From NCBI GenBank assembly GCA_965276815.1, contig CBDIBE010000010.1, positions 558,001 to 622,000 of the forward strand: 64,000 bases of DNA, read 5' to 3'. Source of the stretch: JAVVHH01 sp965276815 (GTDB taxonomy: Bacteria > Pseudomonadota > Alphaproteobacteria > Acetobacterales > Acetobacteraceae). Numbering within the stretch: the stretch's first letter is position 1; each line of letters begins with the position of its first letter. The notes under the pieces were generated by a model. That model was not told where the DNA came from and searched no databases. It was given only the letters and a program-made list of their open reading frames with translations. Below are positions 16,772 to 24,807 of this stretch, one piece after another. The position numbers and the translations under genes were made by a program.

Positions 16772-17023
16772 ATGATTGGCCTTGCCGCCTGGCTGTTTCC
16801 CGGCAGTCTGCGCGACCGATCGGTCCCGCAAACCGCCAACTTCCCAACGCCGCAACTGCAGCCGAGCCCGGCTGATGATATGGCCATCTTCCAAACCCAG
16901 CAGATCCAGCAGCTAAACTCTTATTGGTGGATCGACCGAAAGGCCCAGCGCGTGCACATCCCCATCACCCAGGCCATGCAGGACGTCGCCCGCCAGGGCA
17001 TACCGGACTGGCCCGCCAAATGA
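16772..17023 (+). CDS. Small membrane-anchored protein upstream of SCO, oxidase-cluster type
   Basis: The protein has 83 residues from ATG 16772; the frame stays open further upstream into degraded sequence, so the start is uncertain. A short hydrophobic stretch (MIGLAAWLFPG) is followed by a Pro-rich linker and the motif LNSYWWIDRKAQRVHIPI then AMQDVARQGIPDWP. Proteins with a LNSYGWVDR-VHIPI-AM motif commonly precede SCO/CoxB in bacterial oxidase clusters. The stop overlaps the SCO ATG (ATGA). The N-terminus may be eroded, so functionality is doubtful. Confidence 0.5.
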   Translation: MIGLAAWLFPGSLRDRSVPQTANFPTPQLQPSPADDMAIFQTQQIQQLNSYWWIDRKAQRVHIPITQAMQDVARQGIPDWPAK

Positions 17024-17760
17024 CCCGGCTCGTCCTGCTCCTCTTGCTTCTCGCGCTGCCCGCCCGCGCCGCCGACTTCACCGGCCTCGAATGGCAGCAG
17101 CGCCAAGGCGCGATGCTCCCCACCGAAGCGCCGCTCACCGACGCGGACGGAAAAGCCACCACCCTGGCCGAAATCGCCAACGGCAAGCCGCTCATCCTGG
17201 CGCCGGGCTACTTCCAATGCCCCAACCTGTGCGGCGTGGTCCGCGATGACCTGTTCGCCGCCCTCGCCGAAAGCGGCATGCAGCCCGGCCGCGACTACAA
17301 TGCCGCCCTCATCACCATAGACCCCACCGAAACCCTCGCCGACGCCAAATCCGCCCGCGAATCCGTCCTCAGCCGCTACCCCGACGCCAAGTTCGCCACC
17401 CTGACCGGCCCCAAATCCAGCCTAGACGCCGTCGCCGGCGCCGCCGGCTTCAAGGCCCGCTTCGACCAGGCCACCCGCCAATTCCTCCACCCCGCCGGCG
17501 TCGTCATCGCCAGCCCCTCCGGCCGCATCTCCACCTACCTCATGGGCGTCGGCTACGGCGCGAAGAAGCTGCAAGCCGCCGTCACCAACGCCGAAGCCAA
17601 CCTGACCGCGCCCGCCGAACCCATCCACCTCTTCTGCTTCAGCTACGACCCCACCACCGGCAAGTTCAGCGCCTCCATCATGGAAGCCCTCCGCCTCGCC
17701 GGCGTGGTCACCGTCCTCGCCATCGGCGCCGGCCTCTACCTGCTGACCCGGCGGACATGA
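17020..17760 (+). CDS. SCO1/SenC-family copper chaperone, C-terminally anchored
   Basis: The protein has 246 residues and is apparently intact. After a signal peptide (ending near ALPARA) comes the thioredoxin-fold SCO domain, with the copper motif YFQCPNLCGVV (CXXXC) at about 66 and the third ligand His in RQFLHPAGV at about 157. A hydrophobic segment near the end (about 222-240) anchors it. SCO proteins deliver copper to the CuA site of cytochrome oxidase. Both neighbours that it should serve are fragmentary, so it either serves an oxidase elsewhere in the genome or awaits decay. Confidence 0.82.
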   Translation: MTRLVLLLLLLALPARAADFTGLEWQQRQGAMLPTEAPLTDADGKATTLAEIANGKPLILAPGYFQCPNLCGVVRDDLFAALAESGMQPGRDYNAALITIDPTETLADAKSARESVLSRYPDAKFATLTGPKSSLDAVAGAAGFKARFDQATRQFLHPAGVVIASPSGRISTYLMGVGYGAKKLQAAVTNAEANLTAPAEPIHLFCFSYDPTTGKFSASIMEALRLAGVVTVLAIGAGLYLLTRRT

Positions 17761-18225
17761 TCCACGACATCATCCTCCGCTTCCTTTCCCGCGTCACCGG
17801 CCTCGACCTGCCGGCCGCCTCGGCCTCGTCTTCGGCTGGACTTTCTACACGCCGCTCTCAACCAACTGCACGAACGGACACATCATCCTGGCCGTCGTCG
17901 GCATCTTCTCCGGCTTTTCCTCGATCGCCACCGGCCTCAACTTCATCGTCACCATCCACCGGCTGCGTGCCCCCGGCATGACCTGGTATCGCCTGCCGGT
18001 CTTCTTCTGGTCGATCTATTCGACCAGCGTGCTATACGTCTTGGCGACGCCCGTCCTGGCCATCACCCTGATTCTGCTCGCCTTCGAGCGCCTGTTCCAC
18101 GTCGGCGTGTTCGACAGCAGGCTCGGCGGCTCGGCTTGGGAACGATCGACTATGCCTTCCGGCGCGAGACCCGCGTCCCAGACCTCACCGCACCCTACGC
18201 CGGCAGCCCCGCCGGGCGAGAATAG
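17757..18225 (+). pseudogene. Cytochrome c oxidase subunit I fragment and adjoining debris
   Basis: An ATG overlapping the SCO stop begins a short peptide (MIHDIILRFLSRVTGLDLPA) of an unidentified oxidase gene. It runs in a different frame from what follows: LGLVFGWTFYTPLS, GLNFIVTIHRLRAPGMTWY and FHVGVFDSRLGG (about 17819-18131). These are consecutive segments from the middle of CoxA, normally followed by the FWFYSHP heme-copper helix, which is absent here. A third frame then gives a terminal piece (IDYAFRRETRVPDLTAPYAG, stop at 18225) that I cannot place. About 100 of some 550-600 residues remain, so CoxA is dead at this locus. Confidence 0.72.
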
Positions 18226-18350
18226 CCGCTCGGCTCGTCCCGGCCCGAGATTTCCGCCAGCAGCTCCCAAATCCGCGACGCCTGCATCGGCACCTCGGGA
18301 TCGTTCAGGAGCTTCTCCAGCTCGCTCAGCTTCGGGTCGTCCCCGTCCAT
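18195..18350 (-). CDS. Small acidic protein of unknown function
   Basis: The protein has 51 residues. ATG 18350 is used because the sequence from MDGDDPKLSELEKLLNDPEV on looks like a compact helical protein, while upstream codons do not. PMQASRIWELLAEIS forms a second amphipathic helix. GAGG lies eight bases before the ATG. It overlaps the tail of the oxidase debris on the other strand. No family was recognised; it may be a conserved small protein of this lineage. Confidence 0.45.
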   Translation of the reverse strand: MDGDDPKLSELEKLLNDPEVPMQASRIWELLAEISGRDEPSGYSRPAGLPA

Positions 18351-18544
18351 AAAACGGCCTCGTCCATTCGCCCCGCTATTCGACCGTGACCGTCCTGAAC
18401 GAACAGCTTGATCTAGGGCGCATGAACGTGGCACCCATAAATTAAGTTTCTCTAAAAACTAACGCTAGTTCGTCTCATCAACACCAGCTCGGCCGCCGAG
18501 TCGGCAGTATTCGCCGGCCGCCGCGCGCCGGCCGTTCCACGCCA

Positions 18545-19408
18545 TCAGCGATTCATGAGGACCGGTATCGCGGCATGCTCGAGCACGTGCCGGGTCACGC
18601 CGCCCAGGATCAATTGCCGCAGCCGCGAGTGCGAGTAGGCGCCCATCGTCAGCAGATCGGCCCCGAATTCCCGCGTCGCCGCCAGCAGCCCGCGCCCGAC
18701 ATCCTTCTCCTGCGGCCGGAACTGCGCCACCTCGGCCTGCACGTCGTGCAATGCCAGGTAGCTGGCGAGGTCCATCGCCCCAGGCCCCCGCCGCTGATAC
18801 TCGTCCGAATACAGCACGCGAACGGCTTCCGCCCGCTGCAGCCAGGGAATCGCTGCCTGCACGCAGGCAGCACTTTCCGCCGAGCCGTTCCAGGCCACAC
18901 AGATCCGCGTCCCGATCGTCTGTGGCGCCCGCTGCGGCGCGATCAGCACCGCGTGTCCGCTATCGAACAGCACCGCATGCAGCGCATCGCTGCTGCTCAC
19001 GTCGTCACCCGCCTCCGGATGCGGCACGACCGCCAAATCGGCCAGCCGCGCGATCTGCGCGACCAGATCCTCTTCCCGCCCGGTCACCGTCGCGTAGCTC
19101 GCCGTCGCACCCGCCCGCGGGTGCGGCTCGCTCACCGTAACGCCGTGCTGCGCCACGAACCGCTCGAACAGTGCCCGCACCGCATCGCTGCGGTCGCTGC
19201 TCTCCTTCTCGGTCGCCGACATCATCTCCTCGATCATCGCGCCGGACAGGCCCTCGCCGGCCAGCGGCGCCACGTCGCGGCTATCGACGCGGACGTGCAG
19301 CGTCGAAAGATGCGCATCCCACATGCGGGCGACCATCAAGGCAGTGCCCAGGGCCGCTTCTCCCGCGGCAGTCCCGGTTAGCGGCAGCAGCAGGCGGCGG
19401 ATCGGCAT
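18545..19408 (-). CDS. Universal stress protein, two Usp domains in tandem
   Basis: The protein has 287 residues, which is two UspA-like folds. The first starts MPIRRLLLPLTGTAAGEAAL. The second begins at about 165 (RICVAWNGSAESAACVQAA) and ends with MGAYSHSRLRQLILGGVTRH (about 255), the usual G-X2-G-X9-G-S/T ATP-type loop in modified form. Tandem Usp proteins are cytoplasmic stress-survival factors. It stands alone, with 194 A/T-richer non-coding bases upstream of 18544 toward the oxidase relic. Confidence 0.85.
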   Translation of the reverse strand: MPIRRLLLPLTGTAAGEAALGTALMVARMWDAHLSTLHVRVDSRDVAPLAGEGLSGAMIEEMMSATEKESSDRSDAVRALFERFVAQHGVTVSEPHPRAGATASYATVTGREEDLVAQIARLADLAVVPHPEAGDDVSSSDALHAVLFDSGHAVLIAPQRAPQTIGTRICVAWNGSAESAACVQAAIPWLQRAEAVRVLYSDEYQRRGPGAMDLASYLALHDVQAEVAQFRPQEKDVGRGLLAATREFGADLLTMGAYSHSRLRQLILGGVTRHVLEHAAIPVLMNR

Positions 19409-19471
19409 GGACAGCCCCCGATTATAAGTTCCCGCTGCATTATCGGCGAGAATAAGCCCGTCGTCACCGTT

Positions 19472-20095
19472 TTACGGATAGAGCGACTTCCGGTCCCAGC
19501 CAGCCCCGTCCCGGACATACAGCCGCCGGTCATGCAACCGGAACGGCATGTCCTGCCAGAACTCGATCGATTGCGGCACCAGCCGGAACCCCGACCAATG
19601 CGGCGGCCGCGGCACGCTGTCCCCCGGATAGCGTGCGTCCAGCTCGGCGACCCGGCGCTCCAGCTCCGCCCGCGCCGGCAGCACGCGCGACTGGTCCGAG
19701 GCGAGCGCGCCGAGGCGCGAAACCCGCGCCCGGCTGGCGAAATAAACGTCCGCTTCCGCATCGGCGACATCCTCGACCGGCCCCTCGATCCGCACCTGCC
19801 GCCGCAGGCTCTTCCAATGGAACAGCAGCGCCGCATGCGGATTGGCGATCAGGTCGCTCCCCTTCCGGCTCTCCCGGTTGGTGTAGAATGTGAAGCCCCG
19901 TTCATCCACCGCCTTCAGCAGCACCATCCGGGCCGCCGGCAACCCAGCCGGCGTGCATGTCGCCAACGTCATCGCGTTTGCGTCATTCGGCTCGCTCCGC
20001 CGCGCCTCCGCCATCCAATCCTCGAACAAGCCGAGCGGGTCGTCGGCGTCGGGAATGCCGGGATTGGCCTGCTGCGCTGGGTTTGTGTCGGGCAT
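19472..20095 (-). CDS. pdxH: Pyridoxamine 5'-phosphate oxidase
   Basis: The protein has 207 residues. ATG 20095 follows GGAGGATACG; the frame stays open upstream but that sequence is not protein-like. The PdxH landmarks are AMTLATCTPAGLPAARMVLL (about 40), FYTNRESRKGSDL (FMN binding), RRQVRIEGPVE (about 98) and the C-terminal signature WDRKSLYP in place of the usual W-X-R-X-R-L-x-P. It oxidises pyridoxine/pyridoxamine phosphate to pyridoxal phosphate with FMN. The last Arg-x-Arg-Leu appears as Arg-Lys-Ser-Leu, a mild deviation. Confidence 0.88.
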   Translation of the reverse strand: MPDTNPAQQANPGIPDADDPLGLFEDWMAEARRSEPNDANAMTLATCTPAGLPAARMVLLKAVDERGFTFYTNRESRKGSDLIANPHAALLFHWKSLRRQVRIEGPVEDVADAEADVYFASRARVSRLGALASDQSRVLPARAELERRVAELDARYPGDSVPRPPHWSGFRLVPQSIEFWQDMPFRLHDRRLYVRDGAGWDRKSLYP

Positions 20096-20202
20096 CGTAT
20101 CCTCCACGGTCACGTCAGGTGTTACCGCCAATGGTGTGAAATTCCGGCTTTCGATAATTGTCGGCCCAGCCCTCGACCGTTGGCAACCGCGCTGTTCCAC
20201 GC

Positions 20203-20214
20203 TACACGCGTGTA
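20203..20214. promoter_or_regulatory. 12-bp perfect palindrome upstream of the rodZ-like gene
   Basis: TACACGCGTGTA lies in the 203-base gap between pdxH and the rodZ-like gene. The gap presumably holds both divergent promoters. A perfect 12-bp dyad could be an operator, but its identity is unknown and chance cannot be excluded. Confidence 0.25.
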
Positions 20215-20298
20215 CCGGGGAGGCACGCCCCGATCGACAAATACGTCTGGGTGCGGCCCATGGAACTACGCAAACCGGAGCTTGAAGGGGCGAACGAC

Positions 20299-21261
20299 AT
20301 GATGTCTGCCGCCGAGCTAGACGTAAACGGACCCGCTCTCGGGGCCGCCCGCGTGGGTGCTGAGTTGCGTGCTGCGCGTCTGCGTCTCGGCTGGTCGCTG
20401 CCGGATGTCTCGCAAGAACTGCGCATTCGGCTGCCCTATCTGGAGGCGATCGAGGACGGCCGCATTTCCGAGCTGCCCGGCAACGCATACGCGGTCGGCT
20501 TCCTGCGCACCTACGCCGCTTCTCTCGGGCTCGACGCCGCCGAGGTCGCCAGGCGCTTCCGTGCCGAGGCGCAGGAAGTCAACCGCAAGCCCGAACTGAG
20601 CTTTCCCGCTCCGGTGCCGGAGCGCGGTGTGCCCGCCGGCGCGGTGATTCTGCTCGGCGTGGTGCTGGCCGCCGGGGCTTACGCGGCCTGGTATCGCTTC
20701 TCCGACGACCGGCACACCGACCCGGGTGTCGCCCCAGTGCCCGAGCGCCTTGCCCCGCTCGCCGAGCGCCCGACCCCGCCTTCATCGACCCTCTCGCCGC
20801 AGGTCGCCTCCATCCTCCCGCCGCCAATGCCGTCGAATGCGCCCGCAAACCCGCCGATCACGGCAATGACCGCCCCGCCGCCCGTCGCACCCCCGCCGCC
20901 GCCGCCCGCGCCGGCCCCGATCGCTGCCGTCTCGCCGCCCCTGCCCGCCTCGCCGCATCCCGACACGAATCGGCTGGTGCTCAAGTTCAAGGCCGGTGCT
21001 TACGTCCAAGTGCGCGAGAAGCAGGGCCAAGTGCTGCTCAATCGCGTGATGCGCGCTGGTGACACTTGGCCCGTGCCGAACGAGCCCGGCCTGCTGATGA
21101 CCACGGGCAACGCTGGCGGGACTGAAGTCGTGCTTGATGGCGTGACCGCTTCCCCGCTCGGCGCGAACGGCGCCGTGCGCCGCGACATCCCGCTCGAGCC
21201 GGAGGCGATTAAAATGCCGCCGGGCACCAAGCCATTGCCCGCTTCGGCCCGCGCGCAGTAG
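20299..21261 (+). CDS. RodZ-like helix-turn-helix membrane protein
   Basis: The protein has 320 residues. ATG 20299 is chosen for the GAAGGGG eight bases upstream; ATG 20260 is possible. An N-terminal HTH_25 domain (GAELRAARLRLGWSLPDVSQ, RLPYLEAIEDGRISELPG, YAVGFLRTYAASLGLD) is followed by one TM (about 117-135), a long Pro/Ala linker (about 155-225) and a C-terminal DUF4115-like beta domain (LVLKFKAGAYVQVREKQGQ). This is the RodZ architecture, a bitopic MreB partner controlling cell shape. Position directly before ispG-hisS matches many alphaproteobacteria. Confidence 0.8.
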   Translation: MMSAAELDVNGPALGAARVGAELRAARLRLGWSLPDVSQELRIRLPYLEAIEDGRISELPGNAYAVGFLRTYAASLGLDAAEVARRFRAEAQEVNRKPELSFPAPVPERGVPAGAVILLGVVLAAGAYAAWYRFSDDRHTDPGVAPVPERLAPLAERPTPPSSTLSPQVASILPPPMPSNAPANPPITAMTAPPPVAPPPPPPAPAPIAAVSPPLPASPHPDTNRLVLKFKAGAYVQVREKQGQVLLNRVMRAGDTWPVPNEPGLLMTTGNAGGTEVVLDGVTASPLGANGAVRRDIPLEPEAIKMPPGTKPLPASARAQ

Positions 21262-21314
21262 AAGCGAGCCGGGGTCGGCCCTATCTTGGGGGCAAGACCC
21301 ACCCGGGGGAGCCG

Positions 21315-22442
21315 ATGAGTTACCGTCCATACCAGCAGATCCATCGCCGCAAGTCGCGGCAGATCCATGTCGGCGCCGTGCCGGTGGGCGGCGACGCGCC
21401 GATCACCGTCCAGACGATGACCAACACGCTGACGCACGACGTGACCGCGACCGTCGCCCAGATCCGCCGGGCCGAGGAGGCCGGTGTCGACATCGTCCGC
21501 GTCTCCTGCCCCGACCAGGAGAGCTCGCTGGCGCTGAAGGACATCGTCCGCCAGGTGAACGTCCCCATCGTCGCCGACATCCACTTCCACTACAAGCGCG
21601 CCATCGAGGCCGCCCAGAGCGGCGCCGCTTGCTTGCGCATCAATCCCGGCAATATCGGCAGTTCCGAGCGGGTCCGCGAAGTCATCCAGGCTGCGCGCGA
21701 TTACAACTGCTCGATGCGCATCGGCGTCAACGCCGGCTCGCTCGAGCGCCACCTGCTGGAGAAATACGGCGAGCCCAACCCCGAAGCCCTGGTCGAGAGT
21801 GCGCTCGAACATGCCAAGATTCTGCAGGACCATGACTTTCACGAGTTCAAGATCAGCGTGAAGGCCAGCGACGTGTTCATGGCCGTCGCTGCCTATCAGC
21901 AGCTCGCGGAGGTCTGCGACCACCCGCTGCACATCGGCATCACCGAGGCCGGCACCAAGCGCGCCGGCACGGTCAAGTCCGCGATCGGCCTCGGCAGCCT
22001 GCTCTGGGCCGGCGTCGGCGACACGCTGCGCGTCTCCCTCTCGGCCGAGCCGGAGGAGGAGGTCTTCGTCGGCTGGGACCTGCTGAAATCCCTCGGTCTG
22101 CGGCATCGCGGGGTCAAGATCATCTCTTGCCCGTCCTGCGCCCGCCAGGGTTTCAACGTGATCGACACGGTGGCCCAGCTCGAGGAGCGGCTGTCTCACA
22201 TCAAGACGCCAATCACGCTGAGTATCATCGGCTGCGTCGTCAACGGACCCGGCGAGGCCTTGATGACCGATCTCGGCGTCACCGGCGGTGGCAACGGCCG
22301 CCACATGGTCTACGCCGCCGGCAAGACCAACCACACGATGGACGGCCGCGACATGATCGAGCACATCATCGACCTCGTCGAGCGCAAGGCCGCCACAATC
22401 GAGGCGGAGAAGGCAACCCCCACCCTCGCCGCTGCGGAATAG
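21315..22442 (+). CDS. ispG: 4-hydroxy-3-methylbut-2-enyl-diphosphate synthase (flavodoxin)
   Basis: The protein has 375 residues, normal for the bacterial two-domain IspG. It converts MEcPP to HMBPP in the MEP isoprenoid pathway using a [4Fe-4S] cluster. Visible landmarks are VPIVADIHFHYKRAIEAA (about 85), LRINPGNIGSSERV (about 107), SCPSCARQGFNV (about 275) and GCVVNGPGEA (about 307), giving the cluster Cys residues. GGGGGAG precedes the ATG. It lies 53 bases after the rodZ-like gene and before hisS. Confidence 0.95.
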   Translation: MSYRPYQQIHRRKSRQIHVGAVPVGGDAPITVQTMTNTLTHDVTATVAQIRRAEEAGVDIVRVSCPDQESSLALKDIVRQVNVPIVADIHFHYKRAIEAAQSGAACLRINPGNIGSSERVREVIQAARDYNCSMRIGVNAGSLERHLLEKYGEPNPEALVESALEHAKILQDHDFHEFKISVKASDVFMAVAAYQQLAEVCDHPLHIGITEAGTKRAGTVKSAIGLGSLLWAGVGDTLRVSLSAEPEEEVFVGWDLLKSLGLRHRGVKIISCPSCARQGFNVIDTVAQLEERLSHIKTPITLSIIGCVVNGPGEALMTDLGVTGGGNGRHMVYAAGKTNHTMDGRDMIEHIIDLVERKAATIEAEKATPTLAAAE

Positions 22443-22451
22443 CTCGCGATT

Positions 22452-22484
22452 CCCTCTTCTTGCGGGAGAGGGTTAGGGTGACGG
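22452..22484. repeat. Dispersed intergenic repeat (GGGAGAGGGTTAGGGTGA type)
   Basis: Between ispG and hisS, CCCTCT (22452-22457) pairs with AGAGGG (22467-22472), followed by GGTTAGGGTGACGGCCCACT. Related sequence occurs after prmC (25634-25672) and as a larger inverted form before the lipoprotein at 51650. This kind of intergenic repeat is common in proteobacterial genomes. Confidence 0.55.
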
Positions 22485-22504
22485 CCCACTTTCGGTAAAG
22501 AACC

Positions 22505-23746
22505 TTGGCAGAGCAGCTTCAACCGGTCCGCGGCACGCGGGACCTCATCGGCGATGATCAGCGCCGCCACGCCCATGTGATCGACACTGCCCGCCGGGTC
22601 GCTTCGCTGTACGGCCACGAGGAATGGGCGACTCCGATTTTCGAGGAAACCCGCGTCTTCGCCCGCACTCTCGGTGAAACGTCGGACGTCGTGACCAAGG
22701 AGATGTACACGTTTACGGACCGCGGCGGCGATATGGTCACTCTGCGGCCCGAGGCCACGGCCGGCATCTGCCGCGCCTTGATCAGTAACGGCCTGACTCA
22801 GTCCCTGCCGCAAAAAGTGTTCTACGCCGGCCCGATGTTCCGCTACGAGCGGCCGCAAAAGGGCCGCTACCGCCAGTTCCACCAGATCGACGCCGAGCTG
22901 ATCGGCATCGCCGAGCCGCTGGCGGACGCCGAGGTGATCGCCCTCGGCTGGCAGATCCTACAGGCGCTCGGCGTCGCCGGCGACGTGATCCTGGAGCTGA
23001 ACACGCTCGGCGACACGCCCAGCCGCGACGCCTATCGCGCCGCGCTGGTCGACTATTTCTCCGCGCACCGGGACACGCTCTCCGAGGACAGCCGGACCCG
23101 GCTCGAGCACAACCCGCTCCGCATCCTCGACAGCAAGGACGACGGCGACCGCAAGCTGATCGCCGGCGCGCCGACCATCCACGCCATGCTGACGGATGCC
23201 GCCGCCGCCTTCTACGACGGCCTTAAGACCCACCTGACCCGCTTCGGCGTCCCGTTCCGTGAGAACCCGCGCATCGTCCGCGGTCTCGACTATTACAGCC
23301 ACACCGCCTTTGAATTCGTCACCGACCAGCTCGGCGCCCAAGGCACGGTGATGGGCGGCGGCCGCTATGACGGTCTCATGCAGCAGATGGGCGGCCCGCC
23401 AATCCCCGCCGTCGGCTGGGCCGCCGGGGTGGAACGGCTGGCGATGCTGCTCCCTGAAACGCCCAAGCCGCCCGCGCCGATCGCGATCGTGCCGATGGGC
23501 GGCCCGGCCGAAGAAGCCGCCGCTATCGACGCCATGCAGTCGCTCCGCGGCGCCGGCATCGCCGCCGAGATGGCCTATCGCGGCAACGCCAAGCGCCGCA
23601 TGGAGCGCGCCAACCGTATCGGCGCCCGCGCCGCGGTCATCATCGGCGCGGACGAGCTCGCCCGCGGCGTAGCGCAGGTCAAGGACCTGGCAAGCGGCCA
23701 GCAATCCGAGGTGAAGCTCGCCGATTTGGCGGAAAAGCTGCGGTGA
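22505..23746 (+). CDS. hisS: Histidine--tRNA ligase
   Basis: The protein has 413 residues from TTG 22505, the only start that keeps the conserved N-terminus LQPVRGTRDL. Class II motifs are present: motif 2 as YAGPMFRYERPQKGRYRQFH, the His A boxes as IVRGLDYYSHTAFEF and VGWAAGVERLAML, and a C-terminal anticodon-binding domain (from about 320). It charges tRNA-His. The stop overlaps the prfA GTG (GTGA), so the genes are translationally coupled. Confidence 0.95.
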   Translation: MAEQLQPVRGTRDLIGDDQRRHAHVIDTARRVASLYGHEEWATPIFEETRVFARTLGETSDVVTKEMYTFTDRGGDMVTLRPEATAGICRALISNGLTQSLPQKVFYAGPMFRYERPQKGRYRQFHQIDAELIGIAEPLADAEVIALGWQILQALGVAGDVILELNTLGDTPSRDAYRAALVDYFSAHRDTLSEDSRTRLEHNPLRILDSKDDGDRKLIAGAPTIHAMLTDAAAAFYDGLKTHLTRFGVPFRENPRIVRGLDYYSHTAFEFVTDQLGAQGTVMGGGRYDGLMQQMGGPPIPAVGWAAGVERLAMLLPETPKPPAPIAIVPMGGPAEEAAAIDAMQSLRGAGIAAEMAYRGNAKRRMERANRIGARAAVIIGADELARGVAQVKDLASGQQSEVKLADLAEKLR

Positions 23747-24807
23747 GCGGCGGCGGGCTGGACAGCAAGCTCGACCAGATCGTCGGCCGCGCCGCCGAGC
23801 TGCGGGCGATGCTGAGCGAGGGCATCGGCGGCGACGGCTTCGCCCGCGCCAGCAAGGAACTCTCCGATCTCGCGCCGGTGGTCGAACGCATCGATGAGCT
23901 GCGCGCCGCCGAACAGGCGCAAGCCGAAGCCGAATCCCTGCTCACCGACCCCGAAATGCGCAGCCTTGCCGAGGCCGAGCTGTACGACCTCAAGGACCGC
24001 CTGCCCACGCTGCGTCAGGAGATCCGCCTCGCCCTGCTGCCGCGCGACGAGGCCGACGCCCGCAGCGCCATCCTCGAGGTCCGCCCCGCCGCCGGCGGCG
24101 ACGAAGCCGGATTATTCGCCGCCGAGCTATTCCAAATGTATCAGAAATACGCGGCGTCGAAGGGCTGGAAGGTCGAAACCCTCGAATACGCCGACAACGA
24201 GCTCGGCGGCATCAAGGAGGCGGTGGCCGAGATCACCGGCCGCAACGTCTTCGCGCGCTTCAAATATGAGTGCGGCGTCCACCGGGTCCAGCGCGTGCCC
24301 GCCACCGAAAGCCAGGGCCGCATTCACACCTCGACCGTGACCGTCGCCGTCCTGCCCGAGGCCGAAGAGGTTGATGTTGAAGTCAACGAGACCGACCTGC
24401 GCATCGACGTTTACCGGGCGTCCGGCGCCGGTGGCCAGCACGTCAACAAGACCGAAAGCGCCGTCCGCATCACCCACATTCCAAGCGGCGTCGTGGTCGC
24501 AATGCAGGAGGAGCGCAGCCAGCACAAGAATCGCGCCAAGGCCATGAAATTGCTGCGTTCCCGCTTGTTCGAGGCGCAGCGCTCGAACCTGGCCGCGACC
24601 CGCGCCGCGGACCGCAAGGGCCAGGTCGGCACCGGCGACCGCAGCGAGCGCATTCGCACCTACAACTTCCCCCAGGGCCGCGTCTCCGACCACCGGATCG
24701 GCCTCACGCTGCACAATATCGAGCGGGTCATGCAGGGCGACCTGGACGAGATCGTCGACCGCCTCACCGCCGAAGACCAGGCCGCCCGCCTCGCCGCGCA
24801 AGAGTGA
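23743..24807 (+). CDS. prfA: Peptide chain release factor 1
   Basis: The protein has 354 residues and its GTG start overlaps the hisS stop. The catalytic GGQ is in YRASGAGGQHVNKTESAVRI (about 225-245). The codon-recognition PXT-type tripeptide lies in RVPATESQGRIHTST (about 185-200), which fits RF1 (UAA/UAG). The N-terminal coiled domain and the C-terminal QVGTGDRSERIRTYNFPQGR segment are intact. The downstream methyltransferase modifies the GGQ Gln of this very protein, and the two genes overlap by four bases. Confidence 0.95.
   Translation: MSGGGLDSKLDQIVGRAAELRAMLSEGIGGDGFARASKELSDLAPVVERIDELRAAEQAQAEAESLLTDPEMRSLAEAELYDLKDRLPTLRQEIRLALLPRDEADARSAILEVRPAAGGDEAGLFAAELFQMYQKYAASKGWKVETLEYADNELGGIKEAVAEITGRNVFARFKYECGVHRVQRVPATESQGRIHTSTVTVAVLPEAEEVDVEVNETDLRIDVYRASGAGGQHVNKTESAVRITHIPSGVVVAMQEERSQHKNRAKAMKLLRSRLFEAQRSNLAATRAADRKGQVGTGDRSERIRTYNFPQGRVSDHRIGLTLHNIERVMQGDLDEIVDRLTAEDQAARLAAQE

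Noticed and set aside
21000..22364. 454-codon frame opposite ispG
   Set aside because: It is the complement of a conserved enzyme and its sequence is Asp/Gly/Val-rich as expected of an antisense high-GC frame.
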